Positions 43,174-51,424 of a stretch of DNA of 64,000 nucleotides are shown here, piece after piece; position 1 is the first letter of the stretch; each line of letters opens with the position of its first letter. The translations under genes and the position numbers were made by a program. The stretch is from Salinibaculum litoreum (GTDB lineage: Archaea; Halobacteriota; Halobacteria; Halobacteriales; Haloarculaceae), in the NCBI GenBank assembly GCA_009789175.1, contig CP046866.1, positions 558,001 through 622,000 on the forward strand. Reading direction: 5' to 3'. The notes under the pieces are model-generated. The model did not search any database, was not told the DNA's origin, and saw only the letters and a list, made by a program, of their open reading frames with translations.

Positions 43174-43388
43174 GTACATAATATAAACTGGCTCAATAGT
43201 TCTGTTGAATATGTTGGGTTCTGACATGAGTGTCGTGCTAAATCCAAAGACTGTACTGTTCAATAGATATGCAAACTCCTCATTAGCAATCTCAACCGGC
43301 ACTACCCCCAAGAGAACCTTTATCCATCAGCCAACCACAAGGAAGGACAATAGCCGACCGTGACACATCACAAGAGAGGGATACGGAT
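43174..43388. other. 215-base AT-rich gap
   Basis: No gene is visible. Two CTGTT-AAT words (TTCTGTTGAATATG and TACTGTTCAATAGATATG, about 43200 and 43252) bracket about 50 bases and could be remnants of an element end, but the match is imperfect. The promoter of the next operon is probably in the last 80 bases. Confidence 0.3.
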
Positions 43389-44489
43389 ATGCAGATAGAG
43401 CAGGGTAGTTACACGCTTGAGCAACTCTGTCAGGAGGTCATAGACCACACTGAAAGCGCGTTTGAGCAGTACCACGTCAAGCATCTCAAGTTCTACTTCT
43501 ACATCGCAGACGAGGACTGGAGTTCGAACTTCCCAGACAGGTACGAAACACAGGATTATGGGGAGATGACGAAGGTTTCTGCCGAGTATACGAATCGGTT
43601 CGGAGCGGAAGATCGCGCGGACTTCTTCATCGGCCCATACGGCGATGAGAGCGAGATCATCACAATCCTGACTGCGGAGACGCAGGAGGCAGTCGATCAA
43701 GTTCTCCTACCCATGCTAGGCCGGAGGGACGACATCTCCCTCATGCCGATCATGCTGGAAGACTTCCAGCGCATGAACGAACTCGTACTGGAGCACAACG
43801 ATGTTCGAATTACCGAATTCAAGTCCGAGCGAGTCCCCGACTTGGCGGAGGCCGAGATCCGACCTAGCGTACAGCGCTCTATTGAGTACAAAGGCCGGGA
43901 CGGGAAGGAAGCAATTGAGGAGCTCCGAAGCGGGTATGGTGTCGTACCCGTCCGAATCCAGTACGAGCATCAGAACCTCTCCCTGAAAATCGACTCCCGC
44001 GGGAAGTTCACGCTGAAGAAAATGAACTCGAAGAACTTCGATCTCCTCTTCGAGCTTGTCGAGGAAGTCATCGAGAACGTTCTGGAGCTGAAAGAAATCA
44101 CTAAAGAGATCAGATTCACCGAGAAGGAGGTGGAATCGGGAAATTTGTCAATTACGGTGCCCAAAGTTGAAGCGGGTGAAGTCACCTTCGACCGTGAATT
44201 CACCCGCGTACTAGCGGAGGATTTTGTCGAGGGCACCAGAAACCGCGACCGGGTCGACTTCAGTTTCACAGATGTGACGATGCAGGCCGGTTCACTCGAC
44301 TTCTCCGCTCAGGTAGTCGACGAGAATCGGAACTCGTTCTTCAACATCAGCGCCACTGCGGACGAAATGCGGATCGTCCCCGAGACGAACTGCTCGTTTC
44401 CTTCCCTGATCGAGTTCTACTTTTGTGTGTTGCAGCTCGTCGACGGGAGCGCCGAGCTGGACCTGCACAATTCTCAGACTGCTTCATAA
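43389..44489 (+). CDS. hypothetical protein of a two-gene unit with a nuclease
   Basis: Unrecognised 366-residue soluble protein. The first 175 residues are alpha/beta (LKFYFYIADEDWSSNFPDRY, then DFFIGPYGDESEIITILTAE). The rest contains two related strand-rich parts: LSLKIDSRGKFTLKKMNSKN with a helix VEEVIENVLEL (about 197-237), and VDFSFTDVTMQAGSLDFSAQ (about 291-310). There are no catalytic motifs. The stop codon is followed directly by the ATG of the PD-(D/E)XK-like gene, so the pair is translated together. The arrangement, a large recognition-like protein plus a nuclease, is common in defence modules. Confidence 0.6.
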   Translation: MQIEQGSYTLEQLCQEVIDHTESAFEQYHVKHLKFYFYIADEDWSSNFPDRYETQDYGEMTKVSAEYTNRFGAEDRADFFIGPYGDESEIITILTAETQEAVDQVLLPMLGRRDDISLMPIMLEDFQRMNELVLEHNDVRITEFKSERVPDLAEAEIRPSVQRSIEYKGRDGKEAIEELRSGYGVVPVRIQYEHQNLSLKIDSRGKFTLKKMNSKNFDLLFELVEEVIENVLELKEITKEIRFTEKEVESGNLSITVPKVEAGEVTFDREFTRVLAEDFVEGTRNRDRVDFSFTDVTMQAGSLDFSAQVVDENRNSFFNISATADEMRIVPETNCSFPSLIEFYFCVLQLVDGSAELDLHNSQTAS

Positions 44490-45566
44490 ATGGTCAATAT
44501 CGAGCCTCCCTCTGACTTACCTGACCATCACACGAGTGAATTCAGAAGTGCATATCGAGAGTGCATAGTACCTAAGAACAGGGATTTCGACCGCGAAGGC
44601 TACAAGGATGACCTTGAGAACTTCATTGACCAGGAGCGAGAGCACCGGAGACTGATCAATTTCTGTGTCTTCCCGTTCGTGCAGTCTGCACCGGAGGGAT
44701 ACCAGTTTGTCCGTGCGGATCCGTTAGAGGAGTGTGGAGTCAAGAATTTCGACTTCCTTCTTCACGACTTAGAGGGGAAGGTCATCTTTGGAGAAGCCAA
44801 GGCCAGCCTCCCAACAAACGTTGGCAGTGAGATTAACGATCTCCTTGAGCAGCGAGAGACGGTCGAGGAGTGGCAAGACTATATCGAGGAGAACTACCTC
44901 GGACAAGAGATGGTGTTCGCAGAGTACGTGCTAGCGACGTACGATAACTACGCAACTACCGCATCTCGGAAAATGTTGGCGAGAGGTGAGGATGTGAAGG
45001 TCTGGGGCGTGAACAGAACGGAGAAAGAACTCAATCTCAAGAAGAGTCTGCCAGACGAAACCCCAGATAATCTCCCGGGTGACGACCCAATCGCCGAACT
45101 CTCTAAGCTAGCCAAACACTCCATTGGTCCACTCAACTCAGTACTAGAGAATTGTAGGACTGCGACGGGAGCAGTTAGCGTTTTACCCGAATCGGCAGAC
45201 ATTGACCAGCTCCGGGTGATCACTCGCGCCTATTCCTCAAGAGGGAGGGACACCTTCATCGATCGCTCAGACATCAGGCGTGAGATCAAGGCGGGTGCGC
45301 GGAACTACGGATCTGAGCGGATTGATGAGATCACCAACCAATTGATCGAATTGGGGCAAGAGGTCGGCCTACTTAGGGACTGGGGAGACGGTCCTGCAGA
45401 TTACCGAGTTGTCTCTCAGTACACTTCCAGAAAGGGTATCGAGAAGACGCTGAAGAAGAAGTGGAAAGAACACAAAGTCAAAGAGAGGTACAGCAAGATG
45501 CAGGAGGCATGCCGAGAGTACGCTCGGGAAGAGGTGGGTAAGCAGACGCAGCTGAGTGAGTTCTGA
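44490..45566 (+). CDS. PD-(D/E)XK-like nuclease with C-terminal PIP box
   Basis: 358 residues. NFDFLLHDLEGKVIFGEAKA (87-106) supplies Asp88, Glu102 and Lys104, the spacing of restriction-type PD-(D/E)XK nucleases, within a strand-turn-strand context. A downstream helical part (about 215-300) may be a winged-helix DNA-binding unit. The protein ends QTQLSEF: Gln352, Leu355 and Phe358 match the PCNA-interacting QxxLxxF box, as found at the extreme C-terminus of many archaeal replication proteins. Together these suggest a DNA nuclease tethered to a sliding clamp, and two unusual clamps are encoded in this window. It starts immediately after the previous stop codon. Confidence 0.62.
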   Translation: MVNIEPPSDLPDHHTSEFRSAYRECIVPKNRDFDREGYKDDLENFIDQEREHRRLINFCVFPFVQSAPEGYQFVRADPLEECGVKNFDFLLHDLEGKVIFGEAKASLPTNVGSEINDLLEQRETVEEWQDYIEENYLGQEMVFAEYVLATYDNYATTASRKMLARGEDVKVWGVNRTEKELNLKKSLPDETPDNLPGDDPIAELSKLAKHSIGPLNSVLENCRTATGAVSVLPESADIDQLRVITRAYSSRGRDTFIDRSDIRREIKAGARNYGSERIDEITNQLIELGQEVGLLRDWGDGPADYRVVSQYTSRKGIEKTLKKKWKEHKVKERYSKMQEACREYAREEVGKQTQLSEF

Positions 45567-45886
45567 GACTCTTCAAATACTCTACTCCTGCTCCCCCTCG
45601 CTTGTGCCTTCTCGGACAACTCGCCGCGGTAGTGTTTAGGAACGTATCGACTTTTGGTCTTCGTCGACGCGCTCAACCACGGAGAACTGAGCACCCCGAG
45701 ATCGCCCTCCAGTATGTGTTGATCGACGGCTACGCCGCTACCTTCGACGCTCTCTTTTCGACTACTCTCGATACTGCTTTTTCAAACCGTGAAGTGCCAT
45801 GATCAAGCCCTACTTCATGAAGCAGTACATGCGAACATCTTATGCGTCATGAGACGCTACATCCCCACAACATCAGGAAGGTCAGA
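45567..45886. other. 320-base gap, no clear gene
   Basis: A 66-codon frame (45602-45802) ends with ALQYVLIDGYAATFDALFST, which has a gene-like composition and could be the tail of a decayed transposase or other gene, but nothing in it can be identified. The last 100 bases probably hold the promoter of the toxin-antitoxin pair. Confidence 0.3.
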
Positions 45887-46198
45887 ATGAGTAGCAACGA
45901 TACCAAACATGTCCAAACTGAGTTGAACGAGGAGGAGTACGAGCGATTTCGAGAGTTCGCTGAGGAACACGGACTGTCGCTCAAAGAAGCCAGTCACGAG
46001 GCGTTGATTGAGTGGGTCGAACGCCAGCAACAGGCTGATCCGAACGATGCAGCCTTTACGGTTCTCGATGACCTCGATAATTCGTCGCTCCCACGGACAG
46101 CACAGACAGACGCTAGAGAAGAAGACGATCTCGTTGAGGAGTGGCACGGCAACGATGAATCGTTCGTTCTCGCTGAGGACCCCTCCTCAAACTCCTAA
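45887..46198 (+). CDS. antitoxin-like protein of a PIN toxin pair
   Basis: 103 residues. KHVQTELNEEEYERFREFAE (about 7-26) is a strand-helix start typical of ribbon-helix-helix antitoxins. A helix SLKEASHEALIEWVERQQ follows, then an acidic tail (about 48-103) that could wrap the toxin. It lies 5 bases before the PIN-domain gene, as in VapBC pairs. Such antitoxins repress their own promoter and neutralise the RNase partner. ATG 45887 was chosen over 45842 because the fold begins there. Confidence 0.7.
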   Translation: MSSNDTKHVQTELNEEEYERFREFAEEHGLSLKEASHEALIEWVERQQQADPNDAAFTVLDDLDNSSLPRTAQTDAREEDDLVEEWHGNDESFVLAEDPSSNS

Positions 46199-46203
46199 CT
46201 CTG

Positions 46204-46701
46204 ATGGCAGAACCAGTTGAGACACCGATTGGGACGGTAACCGCTGAACACTTTCGACCGGGTTCGATTCGACATCAGGTCGTCTGTGGTCCGAAGTTCC
46301 TCTATGCGCTGTTCAATCCGCAGGATCAGATGCACCCTGTCTCTCGTGCGTTCATGAATTTTGTCCGCGACGGCGATCTGCCATATCGACGATTGGTCGT
46401 GAACGACCATATCGTTGACGAGGCTGCAACCCGACTGAAAAAACAGGCATCGATGCGAAACGCCGCCACATTTCTGACGACACTCGATGAGAGTAACCTC
46501 TACCACCTCGAGTCAGTCACTCCAGAGGTATTCAACGATGCGACCGACACGTTCCTCGATTGGACAGACCTCGATGCTTCCCTGACTGATTTCATCGTCG
46601 CGTCACACATGGCCGAATTAGAGATCGATCACATCCTCACGTACGACCGACATTACGACGCCTTCGACGTGACGACGCTTCCCTATCGGAGACACGAGTG
46701 A
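46204..46701 (+). CDS. PIN-domain toxin (VapC-like), first acidic residue altered
   Basis: 165 residues with a PIN-like order: FLYALFNPQDQMHPVSRAF (33-51), VDEAATRLKK with Glu73, TDFIVASHMAEL with Asp129 and ILTYDRHYDAF with Asp148. PIN toxins cut RNA with three or four acidic residues and a metal. The first Asp, normally in a vDT-type start, is replaced here by CGP (28-30), so activity may be reduced or use another residue. It is preceded by an RHH-like antitoxin and its stop overlaps a GTG of the following HTH gene. Confidence 0.72.
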   Translation: MAEPVETPIGTVTAEHFRPGSIRHQVVCGPKFLYALFNPQDQMHPVSRAFMNFVRDGDLPYRRLVVNDHIVDEAATRLKKQASMRNAATFLTTLDESNLYHLESVTPEVFNDATDTFLDWTDLDASLTDFIVASHMAELEIDHILTYDRHYDAFDVTTLPYRRHE

Positions 46702-46706
46702 GAGCG

Positions 46707-47174
46707 ATGACTGAATCAACGCCACCCTCGCATCCGATGGAACGCGGACAACTTCGGGATGTGTCGACTCTTGTCGTGACGGTCAAATCGCCCGACGAGT
46801 TCCACGACGATGTCACTAACGGCCTCGAGTCATTGAAACACGGTGATTCAGTGGACGATATGCCGACGCTTTCGTTCACTAGCTACGACGATCTCATGGA
46901 GACGCTGACACCGCGTGTCCTCGAGCTCATCGAGGCTGTTCGTCAGGAGGCCCCCTCCAGTATCAACGAGACTGCCCGAGTTGTGGACCGTGACGTCAAA
47001 AATGTCCACGAGGAACTCAGTCGACTTGCCCAACTGGGAATTCTCTTCTTCGAGGAAGACGGCCAGAGCAAGCGTCCTGTCGTCTGGTTCGACGAACTCG
47101 TCATCACGCTCTCGTTCGAACCGGAATCTGAGGATACAGTGACTACAGCATCGGCGGGGGTGGATGACGCTTGA
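46707..47174 (+). CDS. MarR-like HTH protein (HVO_A0114-type)
   Basis: About 155 residues. The centre has SYDDLMETLTPRVLELIEAV, SINETARVVDRDVKNVHEEL and LAQLGILFFEEDGQSKRPVV, which is a complete winged helix with recognition helix and wing, as in the haloarchaeal HVO_A0114 family. That family is often found next to small toxins, so this may be a further antitoxin or a regulator of the PIN pair upstream. It follows the toxin gene without a gap and overlaps the small ORF at 47164 by 11 bases. Confidence 0.72.
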   Translation: MTESTPPSHPMERGQLRDVSTLVVTVKSPDEFHDDVTNGLESLKHGDSVDDMPTLSFTSYDDLMETLTPRVLELIEAVRQEAPSSINETARVVDRDVKNVHEELSRLAQLGILFFEEDGQSKRPVVWFDELVITLSFEPESEDTVTTASAGVDDA

Positions 47175-47268
47175 AGAAGCGGTTGAGAAAGCACTCGCTA
47201 AGTACGATATGTCCCGAAGTAAGGAAGCTGAGAAAGCAGGCCGAATGGCTACGATGCTCCAAGATTGA
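47164..47268 (+). CDS. 34-residue small ORF
   Basis: MTLEEAVEKALAKYDMSRSK followed by EAEKAGRMATMLQD. It is a compact amphipathic helical peptide overlapping the end of the HTH gene, so it is translationally coupled. It could be a small regulatory protein or the remnant of a longer gene. Confidence 0.35.
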   Translation: MTLEEAVEKALAKYDMSRSKEAEKAGRMATMLQD

Positions 47269-47401
47269 AGAGAGACCGTGCAGTGACCGAATAGGTGGTA
47301 CAACTGACTTTACCCGGAATATCTGAACCGGAAGCCATCTGAGTACATCATCGTTGAGGTGCCCCCGTGGTTTATTATCGCAGGAGCAACTGCATTCCAG
47401 T

Positions 47402-47524
47402 ATGAGCGCAAAGGGCCAACTTCGGCGGTTCGAGAATAAGGCGCAGCTGCTGCGCCATATCGCCGAGGAGACCGGCACAGATATCGATACGCTTTGGGAT
47501 GAATACGAATCTCAAGTCGAATAG
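47402..47524 (+). CDS. 40-residue small ORF
   Basis: MSAKGQLRRFENKAQLLRHI followed by AEETGTDIDTLWDEYESQVE. The frame has strong haloarchaeal composition with a basic first half and an acidic helical second half. It has no recognised family. It stands alone between the HTH operon and the SWIM gene. Confidence 0.4.
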   Translation: MSAKGQLRRFENKAQLLRHIAEETGTDIDTLWDEYESQVE

Positions 47525-47631
47525 AGGCCACTGCAGTTTTTGACGCGTGGATGACGGTACTGATCTCGATATCTCGTTCACTATCGCTTCTCAACCGATT
47601 CTCACTGAGTCCCATCGATGAATACGAAGTC

Positions 47632-48441
47632 TCACCCTTCGATTGCGGCTTGCAGATTCGATAACGCTCGCTCGAACTGTTCGCGATGGATATGTGACCC
47701 AAACTCGATTCGCTCGACCAGGAACTGTTCGTACGCGTCGTACTCAGTCGAGGAGAGGTCAGCTGCTGTGACGCATTCGACGTAGGCGTCTAAGCCGTCA
47801 CCGAAAACCCTTGCATAGTGGTCGTAGGCTCCATCGACGAGTTCGATGTTGTCGTCGATACCGGCCACGAGTCCACGATAGACCGCTGCGGCTTGCCGAT
47901 AGCGACCTCGATCTTGGTATCGTTCCCCGAGATCCGTGAATCGACTGAAATCGATTGCATCGATGACGACAGGGTACTCTCTGGTGTGTTCGTCAAACAG
48001 TTGGGAGACGTCGTCCCGATACGCTTCGTGAGATTTCCCTGACGTTGCATCGAACGTTGCGAAGAACCGATCCAGCATCGCGTCGTCACGAGCGAGTTCC
48101 TCGCGCACAAACGCCTGTAACTCGGTGGTGTCGATATCTTCGAAGACGGCGTCGAGACGCTCTCCCTCATCTTCCGGCAACTCGTCGATCAGCGACAAGA
48201 GCACGGCAACGACGTGTTTGCACTCCCCAGCCCCATCGTATGGACACGTACAGGATGGCTCGAAATCGGACTCGGCGAGTGAGAGCGTCACGTCGTACAG
48301 TCTCGATCCTTCGACTGTCGCAGTGATGATGTCGTCGACACGTCGTCGCTCGTGAACCTTGCCCTCGGCGTAGTAGTTCTGCCCACGGTCGAACACCGCG
48401 TCGGTACACAGCTCTCGAATGTTGGACTGAGTTATCGTCAT
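47632..48441 (-). CDS. SWIM zinc-finger protein
   Basis: 269 residues on the minus strand. The SWIM motif CxCx7CxH (Cys64, Cys66, Cys74, His76) is within SCTCPYDGAGECKHVVAVLL. The following helical repeats (about 95-260) resemble TPR-like scaffolds, including RYRQAAAVYRGLVAGIDDN. SWIM domains bind DNA or proteins and occur in recombination factors. ATG 48441 fits the family start (MTITQSNIRELC). A frame open to 48483 is less likely. Confidence 0.8.
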   Translation of the reverse strand: MTITQSNIRELCTDAVFDRGQNYYAEGKVHERRRVDDIITATVEGSRLYDVTLSLAESDFEPSCTCPYDGAGECKHVVAVLLSLIDELPEDEGERLDAVFEDIDTTELQAFVREELARDDAMLDRFFATFDATSGKSHEAYRDDVSQLFDEHTREYPVVIDAIDFSRFTDLGERYQDRGRYRQAAAVYRGLVAGIDDNIELVDGAYDHYARVFGDGLDAYVECVTAADLSSTEYDAYEQFLVERIEFGSHIHREQFERALSNLQAAIEG

Positions 48442-48582
48442 TGTGGATCTTACCAGAGAGATACGTCGTAGTTCCTCCGTCAATTTCCCGAAGGCGGATC
48501 ACTCAGAAAGGCGTTCATCCTCGATTTCCCTCCTTGTTCCGTAAATCCATCCGATGTACATTGGGTTCGTCTTCGACACCCG

Positions 48583-48605
48583 AATTTATCGACCCCGAAA
48601 GGGGT
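48583..48605 (+). promoter_or_regulatory. TATA box and CCCC-GAAA-GGGG hairpin
   Basis: AATTTATC (48583-48590) is followed at once by ACCCCGAAAGGGGT (48592-48605), a perfect 5-bp stem with a GAAA tetraloop. Its position between TATA and the start codon at 48618 makes it a candidate operator or leader hairpin, recalling the CACCC/GGGTG leaders in the first 14 kb. Confidence 0.4.
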
Positions 48606-48617
48606 GTGGAATAGAAA

Positions 48618-49115
48618 ATGCATATGCTCATCAGAGTCCTCGTTCCGGCGGTCGATAGCCCGGAGGCGGTTAGTACAGCTCGATACGCACTCGACCGCTT
48701 GACCGGAATCAGTGACGGGGCTTCGACGGCGTTCGACTACTACAAAACGCTAGATGAATCGACGGCTCGGTATCGAGATCATCCCCGCTATGGCGGCCTC
48801 GACCCAGCCCTGTCCCTGCAGTCGGAGACGGGAAAGCAATTCCTCGAAGACGCTGTCGAAGCACAAGAAGCGTGGTTCCATGAGACACTCGACAAACTAC
48901 GAGTGAAACTCGAATCCCTCGATTCTGAGTCCGTAATGGACGACGTCGATCTCACTCGGTTCGATTGTTATCGACTCGGCCAATTCGCCGGCCCCTCCGT
49001 CTGGATCTACGACCAATACGGCGCCGGCCTTCGCTCTCGGTCAGCGGTCGAACAGCATCTCGAACACAACAGTGATGACGAGTTCTGGGTGGTTCCCGCT
49101 GATGTCCACTACTGA
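48618..49115 (+). CDS. hypothetical haloarchaeal protein
   Basis: 165 residues, soluble, with an N-terminal strand (IRVLVPAVDSPEAV), a central helical part and a strand-rich end (VWIYDQYGAGLRS ... FWVVPADVHY). No motif is known. It probably forms a unit with the next gene. The promoter is visible: AATTTATC about 30 bases before the start, followed by a GACCCCGAAAGGGGT hairpin just before the expected transcript start. Confidence 0.55.
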   Translation: MHMLIRVLVPAVDSPEAVSTARYALDRLTGISDGASTAFDYYKTLDESTARYRDHPRYGGLDPALSLQSETGKQFLEDAVEAQEAWFHETLDKLRVKLESLDSESVMDDVDLTRFDCYRLGQFAGPSVWIYDQYGAGLRSRSAVEQHLEHNSDDEFWVVPADVHY

Positions 49116-49202
49116 GCCTTCTATCCGGATTTTATCTTCGACGAATCGGTGTGGGTCGTGTACTTCGGATCCGCTCACTCTGGAGTTCTCCGCGGAGGCT
49201 CG

Positions 49203-49730
49203 ATGAGCTTCTATGCGACAGTCGTCGGGTACATCCAGTATCGGAGCCAGACGTTCCTCGATGCCGCACTCGACAAGCTCCGATATGGAGGTTGGCTCGA
49301 CACCGAGAACCAGTGGAGGACTGACAGCCGGTCTGAAGGAGACCCCCATCCATCCTCGGTAGATTCCGAAAACCTACTCTTGGTCGTTCCGTCGAATCTA
49401 TACCGAAACCTCGCTCGGATTTCGACCAGCCTGTTCGTTGGAGCAACTAACGGCGTCCTCGTGATTAGCTCCGTGGATGGCTGCTTTGATGGGTGGGTGG
49501 AACGACCACTTCCTGCAGCCGCTGCTCCAGATCCCACGACAGACGCGATTACGAGTATCGAGGCAGTCGATCTCGAAGCGTTTGCTCGGGAATACGATCT
49601 TGGTGTGAAACGGTTCGGAGCCTCGAGCCCTGGCGAATACGCAGCTTGGCAGAATCGAGTTCTCCGCGCATTCCACCGCGAATTTGACCCGGAACTACCA
49701 CCCCACCTGGCAGGCCCCGACTTCGAGTAA
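49203..49730 (+). CDS. hypothetical protein
   Basis: 175 residues. It begins MSFYATVVGYIQYRSQTFLD and continues with a strand-rich middle (NLLLVVPSNLYRNL ... NGVLVISSVDGCFDGW) and a helical end. It shows no catalytic motif. ATG 49203 is preferred to an in-frame GTG at 49149. It is 87 bases after the preceding gene on the same strand, and both have a similar mixed alpha/beta character, so they may be partners. Confidence 0.55.
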   Translation: MSFYATVVGYIQYRSQTFLDAALDKLRYGGWLDTENQWRTDSRSEGDPHPSSVDSENLLLVVPSNLYRNLARISTSLFVGATNGVLVISSVDGCFDGWVERPLPAAAAPDPTTDAITSIEAVDLEAFAREYDLGVKRFGASSPGEYAAWQNRVLRAFHREFDPELPPHLAGPDFE

Positions 49731-49759
49731 TCCGCTTCCAGAGCTCCAATCGATCAACC

Positions 49760-50710
49760 ATGTCTACAGAATCATCCAGCGTCGCGACCAAGCACACTGA
49801 ACAGCCTGAGAGGAACAGTGTTGAGACTCACGAACGACTCACAACGACCGACCAGTGCCCCGAGTGCTCTGAGGTCCAGCTCAGACGAGACGGTACTGAG
49901 AGGTACTGTCCTGAGTGTGGGCTCGTCGTCGACGAGGATTGTATCGACTACGGTCCGGAATGGACGCCATACGATGCCGAAGAGCGGCGTCGCGTTGGTG
50001 GACCAGTGACGAATGCACGCCACGACTGGGGCATCTCTGCAGAGATCGGCCGGTATCGCGATGCACGAGGGCAGCAACTTCCGGCTGCGAAACGTCGGAA
50101 ACTGCACCGGCTTCGGCGATGGGACCGCCAAGCCCAGTTCGAAGGGAAGGCAGACCAGAACCTTGCACATGGACTTTCGGAGATCCGGCGGATCGTCGGT
50201 GCGCTCGACCTCCCCGAGAGCATCTGTACGCAGGCGTACGCCCTCTATCGGACTGCTGCGAACGGAGACCTCATCCGTGGTCGCTCGATTGAAGCAATGG
50301 CGGCCGCCGGCGTGTATGCAGCCTGTCGATGTTCGGGACTCCCTCGGACAATCGACGAGGTCGGAGAGGTGTCGACTGTCTCCAGAGAGCGGGTCAGCAA
50401 CGCGTACAGCGTGTTGAATCACGAACTCAATCTCCCGGCCGTTCCGATGGCTCCTGTTCAGTATGTCCCACGATTTGCATCGGACCTCGATCTCTCACGA
50501 GAAGTGCGCCAACGCGCCCTGGTGTTGGCGCGAGAAGCGTCCGAAGTTGGTCTCGGGAACGGCTGTCGACCAACCGGCGTTGCCGCTGCCTGCATCTACG
50601 AGGCTGCTCGTGAGGCTGAGGAGAACGTCACCCAAACGAGTCTCGCCGAGCTCGCGAGTGTCTCCGCTATGACGCTCCGTGAGCAATGGAAGAAACTTCT
50701 CTCGAAGTAA
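49760..50710 (+). CDS. tfb: transcription initiation factor IIB (TFB)
   Basis: 316 residues with the complete TFB pattern. The zinc ribbon Cys33, Cys36, Cys50, Cys53 is in CPECSEVQLRRDGTERYCPE, followed by the B-finger region, then two cyclin folds (about 118-205 and 215-310) with RSIEAMAAAGVYAACR and RPTGVAAACIYEAARE. TFB recruits RNA polymerase to TBP-bound promoters. Haloarchaea carry many tfb paralogues on plasmids that direct subsets of genes. This copy may serve promoters on this replicon. Confidence 0.95.
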   Translation: MSTESSSVATKHTEQPERNSVETHERLTTTDQCPECSEVQLRRDGTERYCPECGLVVDEDCIDYGPEWTPYDAEERRRVGGPVTNARHDWGISAEIGRYRDARGQQLPAAKRRKLHRLRRWDRQAQFEGKADQNLAHGLSEIRRIVGALDLPESICTQAYALYRTAANGDLIRGRSIEAMAAAGVYAACRCSGLPRTIDEVGEVSTVSRERVSNAYSVLNHELNLPAVPMAPVQYVPRFASDLDLSREVRQRALVLAREASEVGLGNGCRPTGVAAACIYEAAREAEENVTQTSLAELASVSAMTLREQWKKLLSK

Positions 50711-50782
50711 AAAACTCAGCCAATTCCACACGAGAAATGTACTATGCAAAACCATTATTTGACAAGGGGTTAATTTGATTTT

Positions 50783-51259
50783 ATGGGTTGGTTCACGGAC
50801 CTGATTGCAGAAGAGGCTAGTGGTGAGGCCATGGGAATGCCTCCTGGAATGACTACGTTCGCTCGGTTATTAGTGAATGATGAGTATTTTGAAGATAGCG
50901 TATATATCTATTATGATGGTAAGAGAAGAGATTTGCTTAAGATGTCCAAGGATGAGTTTATGGAGATCGCACTTGAAGCCCACAATAATGCCCGTGACAC
51001 ATTCAAGAAAGAAGAGCCAAATAAATTTGAGAAGATGTGCAACGATTCACCGACTGATGAAGGTGAGCGATTCTTCGTGACATCTGCAATCTTTAAAGAA
51101 ATGGTTGTACGGAAAGTTGGTACGACTTCGCTATCTGGAGTTGAGGAGGCAGAAGTTGTTGCTGAGCTTTTATCTCTCATGATCCATGGAGATCATCAAG
51201 AAAGGTGGACTCAGATGGAACCAGTAGTTGATTCTGCTGACCCCCACGACGTGGCGTGA
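50783..51259 (+). CDS. AT-rich hypothetical protein
   Basis: 158 residues, soluble, mainly helical, with no recognised motif. Codon use is clearly AT-richer than in the TFB gene before it and the HTH gene after it, which suggests separate acquisition. The central part (EDSVYIYYDGKRRDLLKMSK) is strand-turn-helix and the C-terminal half contains VRKVGTTSLSGVEEAEVVAE. It has no obvious operon partner. Confidence 0.55.
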   Translation: MGWFTDLIAEEASGEAMGMPPGMTTFARLLVNDEYFEDSVYIYYDGKRRDLLKMSKDEFMEIALEAHNNARDTFKKEEPNKFEKMCNDSPTDEGERFFVTSAIFKEMVVRKVGTTSLSGVEEAEVVAELLSLMIHGDHQERWTQMEPVVDSADPHDVA

Positions 51260-51390
51260 ATTCTCATAATCACGACTCTGTGCTGAGACACATATCTGCC
51301 ATATGGTGGTTAAAGTCAATGTTTTATCATATAACTGCTTCACTCGAGCTACTGGACTCTCTCCCCCATTGTAAACAGAAAACCAGAAAC

Positions 51391-51400
51391 ATATTTATAC
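51391..51400 (+). promoter_or_regulatory. promoter of the HTH/nucleotidyltransferase pair
   Basis: A purine-rich BRE-like CAGAAACA precedes TATTTATAC, centred about 30 bases before ATG 51425, which implies a leaderless or nearly leaderless transcript. Confidence 0.55.
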
Positions 51401-51424
51401 GAATCGGCTCTATTATTTACAAAG

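Noticed and set aside
45602-45802. 66-codon frame after the nuclease gene
   Set aside because: No start with a ribosome-binding site and no family. Only its last 40 codons look gene-like, so at most a remnant.
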